Shown: positions 14,421-22,476 of the stretch, piece by piece
Position numbering within the stretch: position 1 is the stretch's first letter
Layout: each line of letters opens with the position of its first letter
Source of the DNA: UBA4572 sp049965515
GTDB taxonomy: Bacteria; Nitrospirota; Leptospirillia; Leptospirillales; Leptospirillaceae
DNA length: 24,288 bases
Reading direction: 5' to 3'
Assembly (NCBI GenBank): GCA_049965515.1
Contig: JBMFWG010000028.1
Span: 1-24,288 of the forward strand
Program-made: the position numbers and the translations under genes
The notes under the pieces: generated by a model
What the model was told of the DNA's origin: nothing
What the model saw: the letters and a program-made list of their open reading frames with translations, nothing else
Database searches by the model: none

Positions 14421-14965
14421 GCTCCTCTCCCGAAAAACGCCACCACATTCAGGTTCTTGTGGAAAATCGCTTCGGAGTCCTCTCGCGGGTGGCCGGGCTT
14501 TTCAGTGCCCGGGGCTACAATATCGAGAGTCTCTCGGTCGGTCCCGGTCAGGATCCCAGCGTCGCCCAGATGACCATCGTCACCGTCGGCGACGACCATG
14601 TCGTCGAACAGATCACCAAGCAGCTCAACAAGCTGGTGGATACGATCAAGGTGGTCGACCTCTCCACGACACCCTTCATCAGCCGGGAGACCGTTCTGGT
14701 GAAGGTCAACACGACGACCCGACCGGAGGACCGTCAGGAGGCTTTTCGCATCGCAGAGATCTTTCGGGCCAACATCGTCGATTCCTCCCCTTCGACCTAT
14801 ACCCTGATGGCGACGGGAGAGGAGGACAAAATCGATGCGATGATCGCCCTCCTTCGACCTCTGGGGATCAAGGAGCTTGTGCGTTCGGGGACGATCGCCA
14901 TTGCCCGGGAGGAGGTCCGGATTTCCTCCCGGGGCTCCCGCCATGAAAGCGAGATTACCGCCTGA
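14417..14965 (+). CDS. ilvH: Acetolactate synthase small (regulatory) subunit
   Basis: The regulatory subunit that activates the large subunit and usually confers valine feedback inhibition. It has 182 aa, which fits the IlvH/IlvN long type. An N-terminal ACT domain begins HIQVLVENRFGVLSRVAGLF and continues ARGYNIESLSVGP (about 31-43); a second ACT-like C-terminal domain follows (about 82-165, including VKVNTTTRPEDRQEAFRIAE and SSPSTYTLMATGEEDKIDAM). The ATG overlaps the ilvB stop as ATGA, so it is translated by coupling; a purine-rich AAGGAG lies about 18 bases upstream, too far to be ideal. The symbol ilvN would be equally valid in some naming schemes. Valine sensitivity cannot be judged from sequence alone. 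Confidence 0.95.
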   Translation: MSSSPEKRHHIQVLVENRFGVLSRVAGLFSARGYNIESLSVGPGQDPSVAQMTIVTVGDDHVVEQITKQLNKLVDTIKVVDLSTTPFISRETVLVKVNTTTRPEDRQEAFRIAEIFRANIVDSSPSTYTLMATGEEDKIDAMIALLRPLGIKELVRSGTIAIAREEVRISSRGSRHESEITA

Positions 14966-15128
14966 CTCCGATGCCGGAGGAGAGCCGCTTAGGAAGAACT
15001 GAAAGACCCGCCCGTCCGGGAAAAGAAAACAACGACAAAGAGACGACCCATGGGGTCCGGAAGAGCCCAAAGGCAAGAACCTCTCTCCGGATTCCAGACC
15101 TTCCACCCCTCATCGTATGGAGTGATCC

Positions 15129-16148
15129 TTGAAATCTTCGATCTATTATGAAGCCGACATCAACCTCGAACGGATCCGGTCCAAGAAGGTGGCGATCATT
15201 GGCTTTGGAAGCCAGGGCCACGCCCACGCCCTCAACCTCAAGGATTCCGGAGTCGACGTGACCATCGGCATCCGCCAGGGAAGCTCCCGGGGCAAGGCCC
15301 AGGGCTTCGGATTCTCGCCGGTCTCCGTCGCCGATGCCGTCAAGAAGGCCGACTTCGTAATGATCCTGCTCCCTGATGAGAAACAGGCGGAGATCTACCA
15401 AAACGAGATCGCCCCCCATCTTCGTCCCGGGATGACCCTGGCCTTTGGCCACGGCTTCAATATCCACTTCGGCCAGATCCATCCCCCGGCCGACGTGGAT
15501 GTACTCCTCGTCGCTCCCAAGGGACCGGGACATCTCGTTCGGTCCGAATACCAGAAAGGATCGGGGGTTCCCTGCCTCATTGCCGTTCACCAAAATGCCA
15601 CCGGTCAGGCCAAGGAGACCGCCCTGTCCTATGCCGGAGCCATTGGCGGAGGACGGGCCGGAGTCTTCGAGACGTCCTTCCGGGAGGAGACCGAAACCGA
15701 TCTCTTCGGTGAGCAGGCCGTGCTTTGCGGGGGTCTTTCCGCCCTGATCGCCGCCGGCTTCGACACCCTCGTCGAGGCGGGGTATGCTCCCGAGATGGCC
15801 TATTTCGAATGTCTCCACGAGGTCAAGCTCATCGTGGACCTCATCTACGAGGGAGGTATTTCGAACATGCGCTACTCCATCAGTACCACTGCCCGCTACG
15901 GGGATCTGACCCGGGGTCGCCGCATCGTGAACGATGAGGTTAAAAAGGAGATGAAGAAGATCCTCGACGAGATCCAGACCGGAGTGTTTGCCCGGGAGTT
16001 CGTCTTGGAGAACAAGGCCGGCAAGCCCGTCTTCCAGGCTCTCGAGCGCCAGGGCCGGGAGCACCCCATCGAAAAGGTCGGAGAAGAGATCCGGGCCATG
16101 ATGCCCTGGCTCAAGAAATCCCGCATCGTGGACCAGTCGAAAAACTGA
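15129..16148 (+). CDS. ilvC: Ketol-acid reductoisomerase (class I)
   Basis: Converts acetolactate or acetohydroxybutyrate to the dihydroxy acid, using a reduced nicotinamide cofactor and Mg. At 339 aa it is the short class I form. The nucleotide-binding loop is GFGSQGHAHALNL (25-37), followed by the cofactor-selecting IRQGSSRGKA region. H108 is in the conserved GHG; metal ligands are D191 and E195 in DLFGEQ, and E227 and E231 in FECLHE. The start is TTG at 15129, supported by GGAGTGAT beginning 10 bases upstream; the nearest in-frame upstream ATG (15117) meets a stop after two codons. It is separated from ilvH by 163 bases, the longest gap within this operon, so extra regulation there is possible. 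NADPH versus NADH preference cannot be assigned safely. Confidence 0.96.
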   Translation: MKSSIYYEADINLERIRSKKVAIIGFGSQGHAHALNLKDSGVDVTIGIRQGSSRGKAQGFGFSPVSVADAVKKADFVMILLPDEKQAEIYQNEIAPHLRPGMTLAFGHGFNIHFGQIHPPADVDVLLVAPKGPGHLVRSEYQKGSGVPCLIAVHQNATGQAKETALSYAGAIGGGRAGVFETSFREETETDLFGEQAVLCGGLSALIAAGFDTLVEAGYAPEMAYFECLHEVKLIVDLIYEGGISNMRYSISTTARYGDLTRGRRIVNDEVKKEMKKILDEIQTGVFAREFVLENKAGKPVFQALERQGREHPIEKVGEEIRAMMPWLKKSRIVDQSKN

Positions 16149-16185
16149 TGGCCCATTCACCCATTGCCTGCGACGGGGTTTTGTC

Positions 16186-16824
16186 GTGAAGGTCGGACCG
16201 GACCATTTCCGGACCCCCATCGCCCGGGAAGGGATTCCCTTCATTCTGATCGCCGGGGGAATAACCGCTGTCCTTTTCGTCTTTTCGAAGGTTCTCGGTA
16301 TCGTCGGGCTACTTCTCGTGGCCTTCGTGGTGAACTTTTTCCGGAATCCTCCCCGTCGGATTCCGTCCGGTCCTCCGGGCCGGATCGTCTCTCCCGCCGA
16401 CGGCAAAATCGTCGTGGCGGAGACGGCGCTGACGGGACGGGTGAAGGTCTCCATCTTCATGAACGTCTTCAACGTCCACCTCAACCGGATTCCCGTCGAC
16501 GGGACGGTCACCGGGGTGACCTATTTCCCCGGGGCCTTCATGAACGCCTCCTTCGACAAGGCCTCGGAGCAGAACGAGCGCAACCGGGTGGAGATCCGCA
16601 CTGAGAAGGGGGAGATCCTGACCATGGTCCAGGTGGCCGGCCTTGTGGCCCGCCGGATCCTGTGCTACGCCGAGCCGGGGGAGACTCTTTCGGCCGGGAC
16701 GATTTATGGCCTGATCCGCTTCGGCTCCCGCGTCGACCTCGACCTTCCGGCGGGAACGACACTGTCTGTGCGCCTAGGCGAGACGGTCAAGGGAGGAGAG
16801 ACAGTCCTTGGAACACTACCCTAA
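16186..16824 (+). CDS. psd: Phosphatidylserine decarboxylase (pyruvoyl, short proenzyme type)
   Basis: Makes phosphatidylethanolamine from phosphatidylserine at the inner membrane. It has 212 aa, the short archaeal/Gram-positive-like Psd form rather than the 320-residue E. coli form. Hydrophobic segments at about 17-32 and 35-51 anchor the N-terminus. Conserved pieces are SPADGKI (69-75), FMNVFNVHLNRIPVDG (91-106) and the self-cleavage site in GLIRFGSRVD: Gly180-Ser181 splits the chains and the serine becomes the pyruvoyl group. The start is GTG; the ribosome-binding site is poor. A 13-codon frame from an ATG that overlaps the ilvC stop (TGATG) ends in a GTGA overlap with this start, so re-initiation is possible. 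The end overlaps pssA by 17 bases. Confidence 0.93.
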   Translation: MKVGPDHFRTPIAREGIPFILIAGGITAVLFVFSKVLGIVGLLLVAFVVNFFRNPPRRIPSGPPGRIVSPADGKIVVAETALTGRVKVSIFMNVFNVHLNRIPVDGTVTGVTYFPGAFMNASFDKASEQNERNRVEIRTEKGEILTMVQVAGLVARRILCYAEPGETLSAGTIYGLIRFGSRVDLDLPAGTTLSVRLGETVKGGETVLGTLP

Positions 16825-17677
16825 TTCCCACGACGAACCAGGAGAGGAAACTCCGCCGGTGGGCCATCGCGGCCGCGGCATCTATATTCTGCCCAACCTC
16901 TTTACCGCCGGGAACCTTTTCTTCGGCTTCTACTCCATTCTGGCGGGCTTTGGCCACCGGTACCGGGAAGCCGCCTTTGCCATCCTGATCGCCGCCATTT
17001 TTGACAATCTTGATGGCAAGATCGCACGCCTGGCCCGGGCGACCTCCGCATTCGGCGTGGAGTTCGACAGCTTGGCCGACCTCGTCTCCTTCGGGGCGGC
17101 TCCCGCCCTTCTGGTCTACAACTCCGACCTCTTTGCCTACCATCGCCTGGGGATGGCCGCGGCCTTTCTCTTTTTGGCCTGCGGGGCGCTGCGCCTGGCC
17201 CGGTTCAATGTGATGACGGCCAAGATCTCCTCGAAGTACTTCCTGGGGCTTCCCATTCCTGCCGGGGCCCTGGTCATCGTCGCCTCGGAGCTGGCCCGCA
17301 CAGGACCCCTCTCCCATGTCTTTTCCTTTCCCCCGGGATTCTTCCTTCTCTCGACCTATCTGGTCTCGATCCTGATGGTGAGTCCTTTCCGGTACAGGAG
17401 CTTCAAGGAGGCCCGCCTTCTGAGGCGCCCGATGACCACCTTCGTCACGGTGATGATCCTGGCCCTCTCCTTCGTCCTCTACCCCACCTCGAGCCTCTTT
17501 GTGGGCGTTCTTCTCTACGCCGCCCTGGGGCCGACGGAATACCTTCTCTACCGCTGGGGCCTTCGCTCTCCGGTGGGAGATCCCGGGGAGCCTCTTCTGG
17601 GTTGGATGGGGGGAACAGTGAAGCGCCGGGGGCGGATCGTCCGGTTTCGGAAGCCCGGTCCCCCGAGGGGGCGCTAG
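16808..17677 (+). CDS. pssA: CDP-diacylglycerol--serine O-phosphatidyltransferase
   Basis: Makes phosphatidylserine from CDP-diacylglycerol and serine; its product is the substrate of Psd, which is encoded just upstream. It is a polytopic membrane protein of 289 aa with a hydrophilic N-terminus (about 1-25) and several hydrophobic spans up to about residue 255. The CDP-alcohol phosphatidyltransferase motif is complete: D66, D69-G70, A73-R74, G83, D87 and D91 within DNLDGKIARLARATSAFG and VEFDSLAD. This places it in the integral-membrane (Bacillus-type) PssA class, not the E. coli phospholipase-D-like class. The start is TTG at 16808, chosen because GGAGGAG lies 9 bases upstream inside the end of psd. 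The C-terminal tail is Arg/Pro/Gly-rich. Confidence 0.93.
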   Translation: MEHYPNSHDEPGEETPPVGHRGRGIYILPNLFTAGNLFFGFYSILAGFGHRYREAAFAILIAAIFDNLDGKIARLARATSAFGVEFDSLADLVSFGAAPALLVYNSDLFAYHRLGMAAAFLFLACGALRLARFNVMTAKISSKYFLGLPIPAGALVIVASELARTGPLSHVFSFPPGFFLLSTYLVSILMVSPFRYRSFKEARLLRRPMTTFVTVMILALSFVLYPTSSLFVGVLLYAALGPTEYLLYRWGLRSPVGDPGEPLLGWMGGTVKRRGRIVRFRKPGPPRGR

Positions 17678-17685
17678 CCCCCTCG
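17664..17685 (+). other. Hairpin spanning the pssA stop codon
   Basis: A nine-base GC-rich perfect stem: CGAGGGGGC pairs with GCCCCCTCG around the loop GCTA. The pssA stop codon TAG lies across the loop and the 3' arm. No T-tract follows. It is 34 bases before the leuA ribosome-binding site and could protect or attenuate the message between the lipid and leucine sections. Confidence 0.55.
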
Positions 17686-17731
17686 AAGAGATCCTCCAGC
17701 ATTGTTTTCGACGGGATTTAAGGAGAGAACC

Positions 17732-19309
17732 ATGTCAGATCGCGACAGAAAAAAGAGCGAGGAGCGGGTCCGGATCTTCGATACCACCCTCCGCGACGGT
17801 GAGCAGAGCCCCGGCGCCTCCATGCAAAAGGAGGAGAAGCTCCAGATCGCCCGGCAGCTCGAGAAGATGGGGGTCGACATCCTCGAGGCGGGCTTCCCTG
17901 TTGCCTCACCCGACGACTTTGCGGCGGTTTGTGCCATCTCGGAAGAGATCCGCCATGCCTCCGTCTGCGCCCTCTCCCGATGCCGCTCCCAGGATATTGA
18001 AGCCGCCGCCCGCTCTCTCGAGAAGGCCCGCTCTCCCCGAATCCACACCTTTCTGGCGACCTCCGCCCTCCATATGGAGAAAAAGCTCAAGCTCTCCCCG
18101 GAGGAGGTCCTCGAGACCATCGACCGCTCGGTTCGCCAGGCGGTGCGTCTTGTGGGGGAGGTGGAGTTTTCCGCCGAGGACGCTACGAGAAGCGACCGGG
18201 ACTTCCTGGCCCGGGCCGTGGGCGTCGCCATCGCAGCGGGGGCGCGCACGATCAATATTCCTGATACCGTGGGGTATGCCCTTCCCACGGAGTTCAAGGA
18301 GCTTTTGACCTTTCTCCGCACCACCGTTCCCGGAGCAGACGGGGTGATTTTTTCCGCCCACTGCCACAACGACCTGGGGCTCGCGGTGGCCAACTCCCTG
18401 GCGGCGGTGGAGGGGGGGGCCCGCCAGATTGAGTGCACCATCAACGGCATCGGCGAGCGGGCCGGGAACGCCGCCATGGAAGAGGTGGTCATGGCCCTTC
18501 GGGTGCGGAAGGCCTTCTACCACCTCGAGACGGGGATCCGCACCGAGGAGTTCGTCCGGGCCTCCCGCCTGGTCTCCACCATTACCGGTATGCTGGTCCA
18601 GCCCAACAAGGCGATCGTGGGGGCCAACGCCTTTGCCCATGAATCCGGGATCCACCAGGACGGCCTTCTCAAGGACAAGCGGACCTACGAGATCATGCTC
18701 CCCGAACAGGTGGGGCTCTCGGAGGGGAGCCTCGTTCTGGGCAAGCACTCCGGCCGCCACGCCTTCCGGGCGAGAATCGAGACCCTGGGCTTTCGCCTCT
18801 CCGAGGAGGAGCTCTCGGCCGCCTTTCTTCGCTTCAAGAAGCTGGCCGACCAGAAGAAGGAGATCTACGACGAGGATATCGAGACCCTCCTCTCCGAAGG
18901 CTCCGGTACCCCGGAGGCGGACCGCTTCCGCCTCGAGCGCCTGGCAGTCAGCGGCGGCACCCTTGTGCCTCCCACCGCTACCATCGTCCTCTCGGTCGAC
19001 GGGGAGGAGCGCCAGATGGCGGGGTTGGGGACGGGGCCGGTGGATGCCATCTACCGGACCCTGTCGAACCTCACCGGCTCAGCCGCCCGCCTTCTCTCCT
19101 TCACCATCAAGGGGATCACGGGAGGCAGCGACGCCTTGGGGGAGGTTACAGTGCGTCTTGAGGAGGAAGGGCGCGTGGCCGCCGGCCACGGGGCCGACAC
19201 CGACATTTTGGTGGCGGCCGCCCGGGCCTATCTCGAAGCGCTCAACCGGCTTGAACGAAAGAAGGAACGGGACCGGAGGGCCGGACTCTCCTCTCAAGTC
19301 TCCCTGTAG
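17732..19309 (+). CDS. leuA: 2-isopropylmalate synthase
   Basis: Condenses acetyl-CoA with 2-ketoisovalerate, the committed step of leucine synthesis. It has 525 aa, the usual LeuA type 1 length. The TIM-barrel domain starts with FDTTLRDGEQSPGASM (R21, D22), followed by the metal site H210 and H212 in SAHCHNDLGLAVAN, and the GIGERAGNAAMEEVVMAL signature (about 239-256). The C-terminal LeuA allosteric domain (about 400-510) includes VDAIYRTLSNLTGSAARLLS and GRVAAGHGADTDILVAAARA, so leucine feedback control is likely. The start is ATG at 17732 with AAGGAGAG close upstream; the frame is open from a TTG at 17702 but lacks such a site. Its 2-ketoisovalerate comes from the ilv pathway encoded just upstream. 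leuC and leuD are not in the window. Confidence 0.96.
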   Translation: MSDRDRKKSEERVRIFDTTLRDGEQSPGASMQKEEKLQIARQLEKMGVDILEAGFPVASPDDFAAVCAISEEIRHASVCALSRCRSQDIEAAARSLEKARSPRIHTFLATSALHMEKKLKLSPEEVLETIDRSVRQAVRLVGEVEFSAEDATRSDRDFLARAVGVAIAAGARTINIPDTVGYALPTEFKELLTFLRTTVPGADGVIFSAHCHNDLGLAVANSLAAVEGGARQIECTINGIGERAGNAAMEEVVMALRVRKAFYHLETGIRTEEFVRASRLVSTITGMLVQPNKAIVGANAFAHESGIHQDGLLKDKRTYEIMLPEQVGLSEGSLVLGKHSGRHAFRARIETLGFRLSEEELSAAFLRFKKLADQKKEIYDEDIETLLSEGSGTPEADRFRLERLAVSGGTLVPPTATIVLSVDGEERQMAGLGTGPVDAIYRTLSNLTGSAARLLSFTIKGITGGSDALGEVTVRLEEEGRVAAGHGADTDILVAAARAYLEALNRLERKKERDRRAGLSSQVSL

Positions 19310-19323
19310 TTTCCGGGGGGAGG

Positions 19324-19350
19324 GCCGTCCCGGGAATTGACCCGGACGGC
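19324..19350 (+). other. Hairpin between leuA and leuB
   Basis: GCCGTCC plus GGG pairs with CCC plus GGACGGC, with one bulged C and an AATTGA loop, giving a ten-base-pair stem. Flanking G-rich and C-rich runs may extend it. No T-tract follows. It sits in the 108-base leuA-leuB gap and may modulate relative expression. Confidence 0.5.
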
Positions 19351-19417
19351 TCACCCCCTCTCATCCTGCGGTTCGGGGGCTCTCCCGGACCGACGACTCC
19401 CTGCGAAAGGATTCAAC

Positions 19418-20530
19418 GTGACACACGGCAAGACCCACAAGATTCTCCTTCTCCCTGGCGACGGCATTGGCCCCGAGGTCATGAAACCCGTCTTTGCCCT
19501 CCTCTCCGAGATGATCTCCCGGAAGACGGTCGACCTCCAGGTCTCCGAGGCCCTCATCGGGGGGGCCGCCTTTGATCAGACCGGCCATCCCCTTCCTGCC
19601 GACACCGTCTCCCGGGCGCTGGACTCCGATGCGGTTCTTCTGGCGGCGGTGGGAGGACCGAAGTACGACACCCTTCCCTACGAGCACCGGCCCGAGCGGG
19701 CCCTTCTGGGGATCCGGGAGAAGCTGGGGGCCTTCGCCAACCTTCGCCCGGCGAAGCTCTTTCCCCAGCTGGCCAACGCCTCCACCCTCAAGCCCGAGGT
19801 TATCCGCGGCCTCGACCTGGTGGTGGTCCGGGAGCTCACCGGCGGGATCTACTTCGGCTCCCCCCGGGGGATCGTCACCGAGGACGGGGTCCGGGTGGGA
19901 ATCAACACCGAGCGCTACTCCGAACCCGAAATCGAACGCATCGCCCGGGTGGCCTTCAATGTGGCCCGGAGCCGGAAGAAGAAGGTCACCTCGGTGGACA
20001 AGGCCAATGTCCTCGAATCCTCGGTTCTTTGGCGGGAGGTGGTGGTGCGGGTGGCCCGGGAGTTCCCCGACGTGACACTTGAGCACATGTACGTGGACAA
20101 CGCCGCCATGCAGCTGGTGAGGAACCCCGGGGGCTTCGACGTCATTGTCACCGGGAATATCTTCGGGGACATCCTCTCCGACGAGGCCTCCCAGCTGACC
20201 GGCTCCATCGGGATGCTGGCCTCCGCCTCGGTGGGGGGAAAGACCGGTCTTTACGAGCCCATCCACGGAAGCGCTCCCGACATCGCCGGGAAGGATCTCG
20301 CCAACCCCTCCGCCATGTTCCTCTCCCTGGCCATGCTTCTCGACCACTCGTTGGGCGAGCCGGCACTCGCCCGGCAGCTGGAAAAGGCCGTGGAGAGTGT
20401 CCTCGAGGAGGGGGTTCGGACCCGCGACATCGCGGAGCCGGGATGTACCCTGGTGGGTTGCCGGGAGATGGGCGAGAGGATTTCCCGGGCCTTCTTCCGT
20501 CTTCTCGAGAGCTCCGGGAGGGGAAAGTGA
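19418..20530 (+). CDS. leuB: 3-isopropylmalate dehydrogenase
   Basis: Oxidatively decarboxylates 3-isopropylmalate with NAD and Mg, in leucine synthesis. It has 370 aa from the chosen start, the usual length. Conserved parts are LLPGDGIGPEV (11-21), the substrate-binding ELTGGIYFGSPRG (139-151, Tyr145), the catalytic lysine K195 in SVDKANVLESS, D227 in YVDNAAMQL, metal aspartates D251 and D255 in GDILSDEASQ, and the NAD-binding end EPIHGSAPDIAGKDLANP. The start is GTG at 19418 with AAGGA 6 bases upstream. The frame stays open to 19337, but those 27 extra residues are unlike the family and cover the intergenic hairpin. The stop overlaps the asd start as GTGA. Confidence 0.96.
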   Translation: MTHGKTHKILLLPGDGIGPEVMKPVFALLSEMISRKTVDLQVSEALIGGAAFDQTGHPLPADTVSRALDSDAVLLAAVGGPKYDTLPYEHRPERALLGIREKLGAFANLRPAKLFPQLANASTLKPEVIRGLDLVVVRELTGGIYFGSPRGIVTEDGVRVGINTERYSEPEIERIARVAFNVARSRKKKVTSVDKANVLESSVLWREVVVRVAREFPDVTLEHMYVDNAAMQLVRNPGGFDVIVTGNIFGDILSDEASQLTGSIGMLASASVGGKTGLYEPIHGSAPDIAGKDLANPSAMFLSLAMLLDHSLGEPALARQLEKAVESVLEEGVRTRDIAEPGCTLVGCREMGERISRAFFRLLESSGRGK

Positions 20531-21549
20531 AGGTTGCCATCGTCGGCGCCACCGGCGCCGTGGGGCGGGAGATGGTCTCCGTCCTTGAGGAGAGGGAATT
20601 TCCGGTCACCGAGCTTCTGCTCTTCGCCTCGGAGCGCTCCGAGGGGGAGAGAATCTCCTTTCGGGGAAAGACCGTCTCCGTCCGCCGCCTTGAGAAGCCC
20701 TCCCAGCTGGCCGGAGTTCCCCTGGCCCTTTTTTCGGCGGGGGCGGAGACCAGCCGGGAGCTCTCTCCGGCCCTGGTTGCCCAGGGGACCTCGGTGGTGG
20801 ATAACAGCTCGGCCTTCCGGATGGTTCCGGAGATCCCCCTCGTCGTTCCCGAGGTCAATCCCCACCACCTTCCCGACAAGGGGCCCTGCCTCATCGCCAA
20901 CCCCAACTGCGCCACCATCATCCTTCTGGTGGCGGTACGGCCGCTTTTGGATCTGGCCCCTCTGGAGCGGATCGTCGTCACGACCTTCCAGTCGGTTTCG
21001 GGAACCGGGCGGGAGGCTATGGACGAGCTGGCCACCCAGGTGGCCCAGATCTTGAATGGTGAGGCGGACAATATCGTTCCACGGGTCTATGCTCCCCACC
21101 AGATTGCCTTCAACTGCCTTCCGCGAATCGATGCCTTCCTCCCCGACGGATCGACCAAGGAGGAGGAGAAGATGGTCCGGGAGAGCCGAAAGATGCTGGA
21201 CAGGCCTGATCTCCCCGTCTCGGCCACCTGTGTCAGGGTGCCGGTGATGGTCGGCCACTCCGAGTCCGTGAATCTGGCCTTTTCGGCGCCGGTTTCTCCG
21301 GAGGCGGTAAAGGAGACTCTCTCCCGGGCCCCCGGGGTCCTCGTCTGGGACGACCCGGCGCACGATCTCTATCCGGTCCCCCGGAGCGTCGCAGGCCGCG
21401 ACGAGGTTCTGGTGGGCCGGATCCGGCAGGACCTTTCCGTCCCCCACGGGATCAACCTCTGGCTCTGCGGGGACAACCTGCGCAAGGGGGCGGCCACCAA
21501 CGCCGTGCAGATCGCCGAGATCCTCCTTGAGAAGGGGGCGCTTCGATGA
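20527..21549 (+). CDS. asd: Aspartate-semialdehyde dehydrogenase
   Basis: Reduces aspartyl phosphate to aspartate semialdehyde, the branch point to lysine/diaminopimelate, threonine and methionine. It has 340 aa, typical. The Rossmann loop is IVGATGAVGREM (5-16). The nucleophile is C128 in ANPNCAT, with Q155 in TTFQSVSGTG; the substrate-binding end includes VRVPVMVGHSES with R237 and H244. The start is GTG at 20527, which overlaps the leuB stop and has GGAGG about 5 bases upstream. The frame extends upstream to 20443 inside leuB, which I reject. The stop overlaps nadA as ATGA. A leuB-asd pairing is common, although the two enzymes belong to different pathways. Confidence 0.96.
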   Translation: MKVAIVGATGAVGREMVSVLEEREFPVTELLLFASERSEGERISFRGKTVSVRRLEKPSQLAGVPLALFSAGAETSRELSPALVAQGTSVVDNSSAFRMVPEIPLVVPEVNPHHLPDKGPCLIANPNCATIILLVAVRPLLDLAPLERIVVTTFQSVSGTGREAMDELATQVAQILNGEADNIVPRVYAPHQIAFNCLPRIDAFLPDGSTKEEEKMVRESRKMLDRPDLPVSATCVRVPVMVGHSESVNLAFSAPVSPEAVKETLSRAPGVLVWDDPAHDLYPVPRSVAGRDEVLVGRIRQDLSVPHGINLWLCGDNLRKGAATNAVQIAEILLEKGALR

Positions 21550-22472
21550 GTGGTGGCGCTGTGGTCTGCGATCCGGTGGTGGAGAGGATCAAGGCCCTGA
21601 AAAAGAGCCGGGACGCCATTATCCTGGCCCACAACTACCAGATCGGCGAGATCCAGGAGGTGGCCGACTTCGTCGGGGACTCTCTCGAGCTCTCCCGCTA
21701 CGCCGCCCGGACCGACCATCCGGTGATCGTCTTCTGCGGGGTCCACTTCATGGCGGAGACGGCCAAGGTCCTCTCCCCGGAGAAGACGGTGGTGGTTCCG
21801 GACCTTCGGGCCGGCTGCCCCATGTCGGACATGATCACCCCCGAGGAGGTGAGGGCCCTCAGACGTCGCCATCCGGGAGCCATCGTGGTGACCTACGTCA
21901 ACTCCTCCGCGGCCGTGAAGGCCGAGTCCGACATCTGCTGCACCTCGGCCAATGCCGTGGCCATCGTGAAATCCCTTCCGGCCGACCGCCCGATCCTTTT
22001 CATCCCCGACCGCTACCTCGGAGAGTATGTCAAACGGCAGACCGGCCGCGAACTCCTTCTCTATTCGGGCTTCTGCCCCACCCATGTGCGGATCATGGCC
22101 AGCGACATCCAAAGGGAGCGGGAGAGCCACCCCGACGCCCTGGTCATCGCCCATCCCGAGTGTCCCGCCCCCGTGGCGGAGGCCGCCGACGTGGTGGCCA
22201 GCACGAGCCGGATGGCTTCCGAGGTCCGCCTCTCCGACAAGAAGACCGTCATCGTGGGGACGGAGCTCGGCATGATCCACCGCCTCTCCCGGGAAAACCC
22301 CGACAAGACCTTCATTCCGGCTTGCCAGACCTGCGACTGTGCCAACATGAAGGTAAACTCCCTCGAACGTCTCCTCTGGGCGCTGGAGGATCTCTCTCCC
22401 GAGATTCTCCTCTCTGATGAGGTGATTGCCGGGGCGCGCCGGGCCCTCGACCGGATGCTGGAGGTCTCCTAG
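21546..22472 (+). CDS. nadA: Quinolinate synthase A
   Basis: An oxygen-sensitive [4Fe-4S] enzyme that condenses iminoaspartate with dihydroxyacetone phosphate to quinolinate, for NAD synthesis. At 308 aa it is the compact form (E. coli 347). It contains the N-terminal AHNYQIGEIQEVADFVGDS (29-47) and cluster ligands C91 (AGCPMSD) and C206 (HPECPAPV); the third comes from the CQTCDC cluster at 260-265. The middle CCTSANA (131-137), Y172-S-G-F and GTELGMIHRL segments are also typical. ATGA overlap with asd implies translational coupling. nadB, the usual source of iminoaspartate, is not in the window, so an aspartate dehydrogenase or a distant nadB must serve. Confidence 0.96.
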   Translation: MSGGAVVCDPVVERIKALKKSRDAIILAHNYQIGEIQEVADFVGDSLELSRYAARTDHPVIVFCGVHFMAETAKVLSPEKTVVVPDLRAGCPMSDMITPEEVRALRRRHPGAIVVTYVNSSAAVKAESDICCTSANAVAIVKSLPADRPILFIPDRYLGEYVKRQTGRELLLYSGFCPTHVRIMASDIQRERESHPDALVIAHPECPAPVAEAADVVASTSRMASEVRLSDKKTVIVGTELGMIHRLSRENPDKTFIPACQTCDCANMKVNSLERLLWALEDLSPEILLSDEVIAGARRALDRMLEVS

Positions 22473-22476
22473 CGCC

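Noticed and set aside
14955..16511. A 518-codon minus-strand open frame opposite ilvC and psd
   Set aside because: Antisense shadow caused by biased codon use; ilvC and psd motifs are intact on the plus strand.
19337..19417. Extended N-terminus for leuB
   Set aside because: The 27 extra residues lie over an intergenic stem and are unlike the family; GTG at 19418 has a good ribosome-binding site.
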